The notes below the pieces were generated by a model, which searched no databases, was not told where the DNA came from, and saw only the letters and a list, made by a program, of their open reading frames with translations. The position numbers and the translations under genes are program-made. A stretch of DNA of 64,000 nt from Drosophila pseudoobscura (Eukaryota > Arthropoda > Insecta > Diptera > Drosophilidae): NCBI RefSeq assembly GCF_009870125.1, contig NC_046683.1, forward strand, positions 62,945,869 through 63,009,868, given 5' to 3'. Shown piece after piece: positions 36,867 to 48,528 of this stretch. Within the stretch, counting starts at the first letter, position 1, and each line of letters starts with the position of its first letter.

Positions 36867-38489
36867 CTGCTTGACTTAAGCTCTATTCTATTGCCACTTG
36901 CGGCAATCACACTTTTTGGGAAATGTTTTTAATTTAATTTAAAAGTGCCAGATTATGCGGATCAAAACAAAAAGGTCCCTGTCAAAGTGTTATAACATGG
37001 TTCTCTCAGTGAGAGTCGCAGGTAATAAAGAGTCGATCAATTTTTAAGCTTAACCTCTTTGCTGCTGCTGGTGCTGCTGTTGGTGCTGCGTGCAGTGCAC
37101 ATAAATCGAAATCCGCACCTTCTCTGCCATTGTCAGGATACCAGAGGATACCAGAGGATGCCACTGCCTTTTCTTTAGCCTCTGGGTTGGGTTCCTTTGG
37201 AGCCGAAGCCGGAGCCGGAGCTGGTGCTGGAGCTGGAGCCACCGCAGTTGGTGGCTTTCCTTGGGTTTCGACCGACTTGCCTTGGCATGGCTTGGTTAGA
37301 TAGCGATAGCGGCGGCAAGTGCCATGACTATGACTATGAGCGACATTGTGCGATATGATAGCGGGCGGACGCGCATTTTATTGTCGTTGTAAATCGTTGC
37401 CGTACGTTTCGGCATTAATAAAAGTTAGCAAATAACTTGACAGAGCGAGATGGAGCATGGCAGAGCGGAGGGGCGACAGAGAGCGAGAGAGAGAGCGGTA
37501 TGGCAGGATGGCTCGAAGTGACGCTGCGACGTTGTCGTCGAGGGTTTCGGTTTCCATTTTTATTGTGCTCGTCATCAAGTTGATTGTTGATGACTGCCTC
37601 CAGCTGCCTGCCGTCCGAAGCCCCACCGTCCTCTGGGAGTATCTGTATCTGGGGGTATCCCGGGCACTCTGGGATATTCAAGGATATTCGTGCAAGAGGC
37701 ACAATGAAATTGAGTAATTTGTTGGGTCAGGCGGTCAGCGTTGTGGTTTGCATAGCCAAACAGGTTTCCGTTGCGGCTGGCTCCTTCCTCAGTTCCTTCC
37801 TCTCTCCTTACGCCGGGCTTCACTTCTGATTGATGTCTATGTATGGGTTTGTAACCTGTCCGAGTGCTTTTTCCCAGAGAGGGAGTGCATTCGAATTGCA
37901 CTTGAAGATGCTCAGGGAAATGGGAAGATGACGACTAGCGATGGACGATAGTTTTTCCAGAGTTGATTTGTAATACGCTCCCATATCGAATGACTACTGT
38001 GAACGGGAACGGGAATGGGAGTGGGAATGGGAATGGGTACGGGAATCTCCCCGATAAGCCAGCACGCACAGACGCGTCTCTGCCTGTCAGCAACCTGAGG
38101 GTTCTAAATTACAAGTACACACACACACAAAGACAGTGAAAGGGAAGAGCAAGTTGAAACCCAGCGAGAGAGAGAGAATGGGAAAGAGCGGTGGGTGTCA
38201 AGAGAGTTGCCAGGTGAAGTCAGCAGCAAATAGATTAGGGAACGAATTGATGCATACCTGCCAGGCATGGGCGGAGAAAGGGGTGAAAGGAGAAAGCAGA
38301 TGCAAGGAGTCTCTGAGGCCAGAGAGAGTTAAGAGTTGTGATAACCAAAAACCGCAAGAGGAAGACAAGAGGAGCAGCAGGAGCCGAGTTGGTAAAGAAG
38401 TTGCCTGAAGGAGCAAAAGTCACAGCCAGAGCTGCATATTGAGCAGAGCCTGATAAAAGGCTTTCGGCCCCCGCCCTGAAATTGGTTAT

Positions 38490-38625
38490 TATACCCCGCT
38501 ACCCAGTAGAGTAAAAGCATATACTGTGCCCCCGAAAGGATATGCAATAGAAGTATTACATTCGGTTGGGGGAAACACCTTGATCCCAAAAACCCCAGCG
38601 GGTCTCACTTCTGTAGCGGGTATCT
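38490..38625. mobile_element. MITE-like element with short terminal inverted repeats
   Basis: The segment opens with TATACCCCGCTACCC and closes with TGTAGCGGGTATC, inverted copies apart from one base. The inside is about 110 bases and non-coding. The internal string CAGTAGAGTAAAAG resembles a motif I associate with dispersed short repeats in Drosophila genomes. It is far too short to encode a transposase, so it would be a non-autonomous or decayed copy. No target-site duplication is clear. Family not assigned. Confidence 0.45.
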
Positions 38626-38820
38626 TATAGTCGTATGATCCGCCATGGTATTCTTAGTTGTTTTAACTCTGCTTTTTGTTGGCATTTGGCAAGTTGCAAG
38701 TTTCTTGTGGCAAGCGCAGCCATGTAGATATGCAAGCACAAAGAACGAGCAGCAGCAAAAGATTAATAGAAGTCGAATTTCGGGCAAAAAATAACCCAAG
38801 TCCCTACACTTTAATGAACA

Positions 38821-38844
38821 GAGAGAGAGAGAGAGAGAGAGAGG
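38821..38844. repeat. (GA)n microsatellite
   Basis: About 24 bases of pure GA, directly readable. Confidence 0.9.
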
Positions 38845-41800
38845 GAAGGACGTGCAGGCGGGACGGGACTCTAGTCAGCTTAAAGCCTCAGCTTTTCAAA
38901 TGGCATCTCGTTAGCGCTCAAGTGATTCAACAGAATGCTTAACATGCCTAATGTCATTTGACACAGCGCTCAAATTAATAGCCAGCCACTTTTCACCTGA
39001 CCAACCCAGAGCCACCATTCCCCACCCCTCTGGTGGTGTTTTTCGTACGCATTTCCACCACTCAAAATGAAAATGTTACATTTTCTTACCGCCGTTCTTT
39101 CAGCTAATCCGCAGCACACACACACACAAAGAAGAAAACAACAGAATAAGATTCGAGGGCCAAACGTTTTGATACCCTTGCCAATTAAGAATCCTCATTG
39201 GATTTGCATTAAATGTCTAGGGAATAAAGATTCAACTGAAATTCATCGATTAAACGAGATTCTTTAAAAGAATGTCTTAAATTTCTCCAGCTTTTTCCTT
39301 TTAATCCAACAATCTATCGCTGATTTCATAATTTAATTAAATATTTGCATAGTTAGATTAAATATATTTCCCACAAAATTTAATGTGTTATACATATACA
39401 TTTAAAAATGCTTTAAAATTTAAAATTAAAATGAAAAAATTCTTTTCAAGTTAATTTCAAACTTTTTTTACTTTAAAAACCTCATATTTCATTCAGATAT
39501 GGCTATGCAATTTTTCTCTAATATCTGATCATTTAAGTAATAGCTATAACTACCTTCTGTAAGGGTATCATAAGAAAGGAAAGAAAGAGAGTAAGTAAGA
39601 GGCACAGCTGAAGTACTGAGCGTTTACAACAGAGCCCAAACAATTCCCTATAATAAATGGCCACGACTCGGTTCAGGAGTTGTTCGCCTCTCTCTGATTT
39701 TTATGCGTTCCTCCTCCAGCAAGAGGGGGCAAGGGGGCCCCCTCATATATAGAACTTGGCAATAAAATGTGAAATGCGAATGCCAAATGTAAGCGACACA
39801 CGAGTATATGTACACACATACATACATACGTGTATGTGTATGTATATGTGCAGGAGAACTGGCCATTATGACTAATGGTTGACATTTAACTTAATCTGCT
39901 TAAGATGATTATTGAAAATGAGTGCCACTTATGCCAAATGTTGCGTCATAAATATTCATGCACTCACAAAGAAGAAGAAGTAGGCGTGGGAGAGGCAAGA
40001 GGCAAGAGGAGAAGCCGAGGGAAGGCAAGAAGAAGAGCCACACGAAGAGAAGGCATCGCGATGCCTTTTATAGGAGACGCCTTGGCTAATAGAAAGGCAT
40101 AAAAACTTGCCAACATGATTTATACATAAATATACATAAATTCCCTACCCACCAACTACCCCGCTACCCCCCCCCCCTCTACACTGTTATCAACATAATG
40201 CATATGCATGCCGCGTTTATATATATGTATGTATATATTTTTATACACCACCCCACAGCAAGAATACAACAACAATAACCACAACAAGAAAAAAAAAACT
40301 CATTTCGAGTTTCGGTTTCATGTATGTATGTATGTGTGTGTGCAGTCGTGAGTGCGTGCGTGAGAGTGCGTCTGTGGCTGTGAGTGTTTGAGTCCAGAAT
40401 TTGATTTATAGGAATTTGGCGTATATTTTACAATTTAGCGGCCATAATTCATTTTGTCGGTTTTGGCGATGCGATGTGCTCTCCCTCTTTCAGAGTAGAG
40501 CATTAAGATATGCATATGCAGTTCGACATTTATAGGCGCTACAATGGGGATAATGCAGCTCAAGATTTGTGTGTGTGGGAAGAGGGGGCTCAGCAGGCTG
40601 TCGCCTGGGATGACAGGCGATGGGAAGAGACAGATCAAAGAGATTATTGGTATAATATATTGACCGAGAGAGGAATGTGATATTTAAAAAAATAAATTAC
40701 ATGTGTTCGGGGGAATGTTCGCAGCGGAACATAAGTTGAAATTCAATATCGAATGGCTACCAGTTGATAATATACTTGGGAATGTATTCAGCATGAAATT
40801 GGCTTATAATCAAATGGATTTCCTTTACTGAAATTCAATTAGAGCTCAACTGTTGCTCACTGCTTGGCTCATCTAGGATAACCGAACCTTGGCACCCTTC
40901 CATGCTTTCCTCTCTCTCTCTCTCTCTCTCACTCCCTTCACACCACGCTCAAGCTCGCTTCAACGCTTAGGCCAACAGCTGTTTGTTGGAGGCTGTTCCC
41001 GGGTTCTTCTGACCATATTGCAATTGCCAGAGCCAGGGCCAAAAGGGCAGGGGCTAGGGCCAGGCTCGAGGGCGTAGATTTTGGGCCTGGCCTGCGGTTA
41101 TGTTAATGAGCTTGCACACAATTAGCAGCTGCTGCTGATTCTGCTCCCGGCGCCCGGCTCCCGACTCTCAGCTCACGGCTCCTGCTGCCATCAAAAAGGG
41201 ACACAGGGACACGGACACGGACACGGGGCAGAGCACTCCAGGGGAACTCCAAACCATTTCGATGTAGTGGCATTTGTGCTTGTCACTTCAATTATGGTAA
41301 ATATTTAATGCAATCGAGGGGTGGCCAGAGAGGCTACCAGGAACTGGATGAATGTTGGACTGGGGGCCGGAGGGCGTGACCATATAATAATCAACGCAAA
41401 ATCAGTTGCGCATTCTAATAAATAAATAAATAATCCTGGTCCGTGCTTTAATTACAGAGAGCGCAAAATTAAATTGAAAATAAAATGCCGCAGATTGTGT
41501 TGCGGACGGACATGGGATGGATATGGACATGGGCATGGGTTAAGGGATAAAGGATACCAGAGGATATATGTATGTATTAGGGTAAGTGACATTTTATGTT
41601 TAAAATATGTTTAGCGGATGCAATTATTGAATCCACTTTGAATATGAAATCAGCATTGGAAAGCCTGAAAACAATATTCAAAATATTTCCGCATCTACTT
41701 CAAAGGTAGTAAAATCCAGAATCTAGGTAGCGATTCCTAAACAATTCCTAGAGCACATATTCACTCTGAACCATGCAATAGATTGATTCATTCGTTTCAC

Positions 41801-41915
41801 TGGGCATCCGTCGGTCGGTTCGGGGGGCACTTTCTTTTTTTTCCCCCAACACGATACTTTGATAAATTGCATTGGCAATTTGCATTTGAATATTTCAAAC
41901 ACGAATCTAAAAACC

Positions 41916-41975
41916 GCCAGCCAGCCAGTCAGCCAGCCAGTCAGCCAGTCAGCCAAGTGGCTGGCCAGTCAGCCA
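41916..41975. repeat. CCAG/TCAG tandem repeat
   Basis: Alternating GCCAGCCAGTCA units over about 60 bases, directly readable. Confidence 0.85.
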
Positions 41976-43908
41976 TGGCCTGGCATCATTTGAGCTATCG
42001 AACTGAAAAATTTCCTTTTAAATTACAAAATTGCAAATTAAACTGCAGCACTGAGGACTGAGGACTGAGAGAGAGACAGTTGTACAGTGCTGTACAGTAC
42101 CCAACAATCAGTTCTTGCTCTTTGTCTGTCTGCACTAAGAACAAGAAACACACCACACGCTTTCTCCCTCTTTTTCTTTCCTTGGCTCTTCTTACAGCTG
42201 TCTGTCTGTCTGTCCGTCTCTCTGTCTGTTTGGCTGTTAGTCCTTCTGTTGCTCGGTCACATAATTCAATTCCAGACGAAATACATGCAATTTCTTTTGC
42301 CAGAAGAGAGCACAGCAATACATAAGTAAAACATAATTGAATTCAAATTTGTGCAATCGTAAGTAACTAAGATACAATTATGTACGTGGCTGGTACTCTC
42401 CATTCTCCATTCTCGAGTCCCCAGTATCCATCTCCATCTCCAGCTCCATCTCTATCGCTATCCCTGTGGCACTCCTTGTCTCTCGTCTGAGGACTGTCAG
42501 GTCTCGTCATGACTACATTTTGACACACAATTGAAAGGCGCTGAGGACACACGCACACACTCCTGGCCCTCCTCTTCCCCTCGGGCAGGGACTCAGGACC
42601 CGGGCAGACAATGAAACGTAATCACACTAATGGCTCCAGGAGCAATGAAGCGCACGTAATTGGTAAAGAGCCCGACAGTGTACAGCAGTGTAAGAGTGTT
42701 GCATAGCGCTGCCAGCAGTGTTGTGTAGGGCTCTTGTAGTGGTGCATTTGCAACTGATGCAACTAGAGGTGGAACCCTGTGAAGGGATCACATTTATGGC
42801 GATGCTAAAATATTTCTTAAGCGATCTTTCAAACTTCTTCGGAATCTAGGTATCTAGGTATATATTTTTTGTATCACTATAATCCACCCACCTTCACCGC
42901 CCAAAGGCAGTACCAATATGTCCTGATTGCCATCTACAAACAGTGAAATTTCCTTGAAAATCACTTTACACCGAGACCCAGAGCCTGAGCCTGAGCCTGA
43001 GCCAGAACTATACCCAATCCCACCCCTGGGCATCCGCATCCCCCTTTGCAGGCTTGCATCGCCCGCCCCGCCCCGCCCCGCACCGCCCAGCACTCATCTC
43101 GTCTCTATTATGTAGAACACGCTTTTGTGTCGCTATATTGGTTAGCTTTGGTGGTTGGTGGTCCTGAAGAGTTTCGGGCTGAGCTCGGCTGGGCTGGGGC
43201 TGGGCTGGGGCTGGGGGTCCCACTGGGTCCTGCCAATGCATTGCATTTTCGTACGGCATGGCATAGCATAGTTTTTGGGGCGTAAGCAAAAGTCGTTGAC
43301 GCTCGTTACCATTACCTTCCCGCCCCCACCCCCCCCCACACACACACACATACATACAAACACACACACCCATACAGATACCTATACATACACATACAGA
43401 GTCGTACAAATGATGACATGTGATGTGATGTGATGTGATGTGAAGAAACCTGCGCCAAAGAAATGCAATTACATGTTACCGTTACCGTTGCCGTTATCTG
43501 TGTGCGTGTGTCTGTTTGTGTGCGCGTGTGTGTGTGTTAATGCGTGTGTGCCTGTATGTGCTGGTGTGTGTTTTATTAATGAGTTGCTCGCTGCCGCCGA
43601 GAGTTTGAGTTTGAGTTTCAGTTTGAGTTTGAGTTTGAGTGGAGGCTCCATCATCATCTCCATCTCCATCTCCTCTCCTCTACTCGCTCGAGTCCTGTAT
43701 TCTGTATTCGGTGTTCTGTGAAGTTATGTCCCCAGCAAAAGTTGCAACTTTTGCAGCGGCATATTGAAAAATGATGCAAGTGTCTTCATTCTTCCTCTTT
43801 TGGGGGCTGGCTAGGGCTTCTTCCTTCTCCTGCTTTTTAATGCGAAAATGAGCGACTGTCAGTCGGATAGATGGATAGACAACGACAGGGGGGGCAGGGG
43901 AGGCTTAC

Positions 43909-43934
43909 CACAAGGAGGAGTCATGCATTTCTTG
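43909..43934 (-). other. candidate 26-nt microexon
   Basis: On the minus strand a very good acceptor (CAAATTTTTCAAATTTTCAG) is followed by 26 bases beginning CAAGAAATGCATGAC and then GTAAGCC, a good donor. The exon contains two ATGs in different frames, so it could be a 5' exon with a start codon, or a coding microexon. Good splice sites 26 bases apart are uncommon by chance but not decisive in 60 kb. Confidence 0.3.
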
Positions 43935-44038
43935 CTGAAAATTTGAAAAATTTGTAAGACCGAGACCGAGACCGAGAGAGAGAGAGAGGCAGAGAGAGTA
44001 ATGAAAAGTTTCAGAGAATCTCGAGAAATGAGAATCTC

Positions 44039-44113
<75 letters not shown>

Positions 44114-44116
44114 TGG
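44039..44116. repeat. long (GT)n microsatellite
   Basis: About 75 bases of GT, interrupted by single extra Ts near each end. It is the longest dinucleotide run in the window. Confidence 0.9.
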
Positions 44117-44268
44117 TATACTCTACCTCGTAAATTAAAAATCAATAACTCATTTGCCAAACGTCGTCAGGCAAAGTAACACAAAAGTTGTCATAACCAA
44201 TAACGGTGAAGGCAACGATCATCAACCAGGATAACCATCATGATGACGCTCACGATATGAGGCTTAAG

Positions 44269-44290
44269 GTGTACACTGTACAGTGTACAC
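44269..44290. repeat. 22-bp perfect palindrome
   Basis: GTGTACACTGT is followed directly by its exact reverse complement, with no spacer. The half-site itself contains the palindrome GTGTACAC. It lies 150 bases to the right of the long GT run but is not part of it. Confidence 0.8.
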
Positions 44291-46530
44291 TTTTGTAATT
44301 TGCGTCAGTGCTGAAAGAGTTATGGAACAGTATTAAAAGTGGGGTTTGGACTGGGACTAGGCCAGGAGCTGGAACTGTAGCTGGAAATGGGGCTGGAACT
44401 CGGGCTGGGTGGCATTTGGGAATCTGGAGTAATGGGTATTAAGGAAAGTTTACCGGGTTCACTGGGGATGATTCCATCAATGAAAGTTTCTTAATGAGTT
44501 TGGTAGCTGATTAAACAACAAGAACAATGAATGAATGAATGCAGCAATGTGGAAATGGAAAACTTTAAGTGGAGTAGTGTGGATTTGATCAGAAAGTGTT
44601 ATGCTGGAAAATTTTGATGAGAAGATTATTATAATGCGTATTTTTATGCTGGAAGCGGGTACGCTGGAGACTCAACAATAATTACATTACCCTTAATTGC
44701 ATAGTAAAAAAAACATAACCACTTTTAATTAAAATATTCGGGTTTTAATTACAAAATTGTGAAATTTATTAGAATAAAACACTATAAAATAAGTATAAGT
44801 CCAGCACTTCAATTGCCCCGCCTGATGTCATTTGTAATCAACACCAATCAGCACTTTCAGATAAGCGGAATATTCAATATTTGGCTCGTAGGCGAGTGTA
44901 ACAAAGCTACAGCCGCAAAAAGTTTCAATGCTTTCTGTTATACGGAAAACTGTTATACTGTGTGCTATCATCTCTCCCTGTTCTCCCACCCTCCGCTCAA
45001 TTCGTCAATAGATCGCTTGGAACCGAACCCGCCTCTAATCCCTATAATTGATGCAGTTGGCTGTTAACCTACATGCTAAAAACCCTCTAAGCAGTTCTGT
45101 CAGCTCCAATCAAATCACCTTCCCCAAAAGTGCACTCCAGCATTAGCCTTGATTCTTCCGGGTTGCCTTCCCCCTACCCCTTTTGATATCAGTTTTGCCT
45201 TTGGCAAACGCAACACACCCACAGACAGACCTGACATATATCAGAGTGATCCCATCGGCTGGTCGGGCCAGGCCTGGCCTGGCTCACTTAACTCAGTTTA
45301 GTGGAGAGTGGGCCGAAAAGCCACAGAACTGACAAATAATGCTAATGAGCGTACAAAAACTGCCATTTTCTAACCAATGAACTTCCGTCAATTGCCGGCA
45401 CAGAGGATGGGACGTGGAGGCACAGAGACAGTGCAGTGGCGGAGGGGGTGGCGGAGTGGAAGGAGTGGAAGGAGTGCGGTTCGTTGGAGTAGTGCAAATC
45501 GGACGCAATGGTTGCAGAAATGGCGGCCCGGCGCTTTGCCAAGTGCTTCCAACGAGGCTGACAACCGAAAATTGTGCTGCACTCTCTGCTATAATAATAG
45601 TTAGTAGGGCAACCGCAGGGCAGACACACAGCCAGGAGAAGGAGAAGGAGAAGGACATGGCTGCAAGTAGCTGGGCGTTGATTGGACTTTCTCTCGGAGC
45701 CCTCTCACAGCGCCTGCCTGACTGCCTGACTGCCTGGCCGCCTGCTGCCGTCGGGCATTTATGTCAGTTTGTCACGATAGGCGATGGAAGCACAGAGATT
45801 ACCTTGGTTAAACTTAACAATGGCTCCATGCCATGGCAGACACCAGGATCCACCCCTATCCACAGTCAGGAACCGAGCCCGAGCTCGAGCCCGGGCCCGG
45901 ACCGGGCTCCATCCGCATCCACATCATCAAAATGCAGCGCCTGGCCGTGCCGGTTGTCGGTTGCCTCAGCCAGTGCCTGAGCCCAGAGGCTAACCAGCAA
46001 AACGGTCGACAATATGGCACTGTGTGGCAAGGAGCAGCTGGCGAATGGGCTCACTCTTTACTGAATGTGCAACACTTTCTCATCGCCTGTGCCCCACTGT
46101 GCGCTGTGAGGGGTTTTGGAGTTGGGAAAACTAGGAAAACGTTTTGGGCTCGCGTGCAGAGCTGTTGAATCGCATTAAAATCAGTTTGCTGCATCTTCAC
46201 TGACTGCAATTTTCGGGGCAAGGACAACACCGGCATGCCACTCTCCTGCAGAGAGTGAGGGGGGATCGGGCAGTAGTGGGGTGGTGGGGTAGTGGGGTAG
46301 TGCGGGGGACTCCCTCGCTCGATTGGCTGCTGTCAGCAGCATTTTATGTTAATTTTCATTAGCACTGCCAGCGTGGCTGGCTCGGCTGGGCAATTTGTAT
46401 GGAAAGTGAATTTGAAACTTGGTTACCCACGGTCTGTCCACCCCTCCCCCCCTTCCCCCTTCCACCATCCAGCCATTCGAAAAAACTGTGCCAACTGGCT
46501 GCCTCCCTTCGCCGCCCTCTGCCGCTGGAT

Positions 46531-46531
<1 letters not shown>

Positions 46532-46571
<40 letters not shown>
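46532..46571. repeat. (GT)n microsatellite
   Basis: Forty bases of GT, directly readable. Confidence 0.9.
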
Positions 46572-46573
<2 letters not shown>

Positions 46574-48246
46574 AGGAGCAATAAAATTGGACAACAAAGT
46601 ATTTTTCAATTAGCCAAACGGAGAGCTTTCGGGAGCTGCTGGGCCAGAGATGAGCTCGTAAAAACAATAACTGTAAACGTGTCTCTCCTTTCTCTCTCCC
46701 TCTCTCTCTATCTCTCTCGCTGTCTCTCTCTAGCAACACTATGGCTCTTTGTTATGGCGCGTGAGTTTTTGTGGAACAATTGCAGAAATGGTGGGGTTTA
46801 CACGGCAGGCCCGAGGCATAAATTGTTTAATGGTTTCGGCATTCTTATTCTTTCGCTTTTATGACAGTCCTACCTGGAGGGCCAGCATGAATCCGTACCG
46901 CCTGAGCATCACCGACGCACAGCATCCATCCATCCGTGCTGCTAATGCACCCACATGGACTCGCCTGATTGAGCACTTCCATTCATCGATTCCATTAGGC
47001 AATCATCGGCATCATCAGCTTAATGAATTTCCATAAATTTTGCGACGATAATTAAGCGATAGCATTTCTTCAGCCCTGTCAAAATTCATTAATGAACGAA
47101 TATATGTATGCGCCCACAGCACCCCACCGCACCCCACCGCATCCCACTGCATCCCACCCACCCTATTGCATCAATCGTTTGCTGTTTATGGGCGCCTAAT
47201 TACAGCAATCAGGGAAACGAAATGGAATCAAACGAAACGACACGAAACGAAACGGAACAACAGCCGTAGAACTTTCCCACAGTTTCCATACACAAAATTC
47301 GTATGTAGTTGAAGGAATAATTTCCACTTAACACTAATTAGTGGTGACTCCAACTGGAGTGGAGGGGGGCAGACAAATCGTGTAAGCAAGTCAGTGCAGT
47401 TAGTGGATTTTATAGGCCTGTGCCCTGTGCCGTTCCGCTTGCTTCATTAAGCTGCATTTTCAGGCCAGTCAGCAACAGAACAGAACAGAACAGAGCAGAA
47501 CAGAGCAGAGCAGAGCCCAGGCAACAGAAAAGACCCCACAGCCACAGCAGATCCGAGAACATTCATTATATGCTCCACACATGACTACAGTGGGCATCAC
47601 AGTATACCGATATATTTGCACTGAGAGTGAAAATCGCAAAAAATCGTCGTCGTCATATCGGCGCGATTGGTCAATGTATTCTTCTGGGCGTACGTAACCA
47701 GATATCATAGGGTATTTCTCTTGAACGGCTTACCTTCCTTAAAATGATCATCTCTAAGCTAAAGTTTGCTGGAATTCGTTAGTAGATCTTGAACGTATGC
47801 AGGGAGAGAGAGATACAGATAGATAGAGAGGGAAATGCTGTGCTTAAATGCTCAGATGGTGTCGTATATCCGTCTTTGTCTCTCATTTAGGTTCCCCACT
47901 GTACTGCATTATATATGAGCTGCTTATGTGTGTGTGTAAGTGGCACTTGACTTGTTCGACATAAACATGAAAATGATGATGTCACATTTGCACAATTGTG
48001 CGTACAGCAGCAGCAGCAGCATCCAGAGATTGGGCCCCCCTCCCGTAATTGTTATTGTAGGCCCCTATCCTGTCCCCGTACCGTACCGTGCCGTGCCGTG
48101 CCGTTCCGTTCCGTTCCCCTTCCTGTGTGTACTTAATGCGCGTAGTAGATCGTGCAAGCGTGAATCTGTTGATATGGCGATTAAAAATCGTACTGCCCAA
48201 TAAAAAAAACCCCCTCTCTCTTCTCACCATTCTACAAACGAGTATG

Positions 48247-48274
48247 GGTGTGTGTGTGTGTGTGTGTGTGTGTG
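48247..48274. repeat. (GT)n microsatellite
   Basis: Twenty-eight bases of GT. A CA run in the opposite sense follows at 48506-48528. Confidence 0.9.
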
Positions 48275-48505
48275 AGTGTTTATGCGTACAACAATGGCAG
48301 ACAGCGCCACGCATTCGATGGGATTTCATTTTTGAAATTTCCCTTTTTTTGGCATTCGACATGCGATGGCAATGGCGACGGGAACGATAAAACAAAAGCC
48401 GATTTTCAGTTGAAAAGTTTAATTGAACAATGATAATGTTGGGCAGAGTTTTTTCCAGCGACGACCAACCGAATGTCCGCACATAAAAAATGTCAAACAA
48501 AAATG

Positions 48506-48528
48506 CACACACACACACACACACACAC
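48506..48528. repeat. (CA)n microsatellite
   Basis: About 23 bases of CA, inverted with respect to the GT run 230 bases to its left. Confidence 0.9.

Larger units (their letters stand above)
36867..43908. other. non-coding, intron-like
   Basis: Apart from the MITE-like piece at 38490-38625 I see no supportable gene. The stretch has GA runs (37480-37496, 38821-38844), a TC run (40911-40930), an AT-rich unique section (39240-39560), a C run near 40169-40178, AAAT units (41418-41433), CTGT units near 42195-42235 and TGATG units near 43418-43442. A Pro/Ala-rich minus frame at 37006-37300 lacks an in-frame start. Confidence 0.55.

Noticed and set aside
37006..37300. Minus-strand Pro/Ala-rich frame ending in a dibasic-like AAAKR segment
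   Set aside because: It looked like a small peptide precursor, but the nearby signal-like start (MSLIVIVMALAAA) is in another frame and stops after 16 codons. Without a convincing intron there is no start.
45414..45980. 188-codon plus-strand frame
   Set aside because: Driven by GGAGTGGAAGGAGTG repeats and a GC-rich tail; other frames are equally open and no domain is seen.
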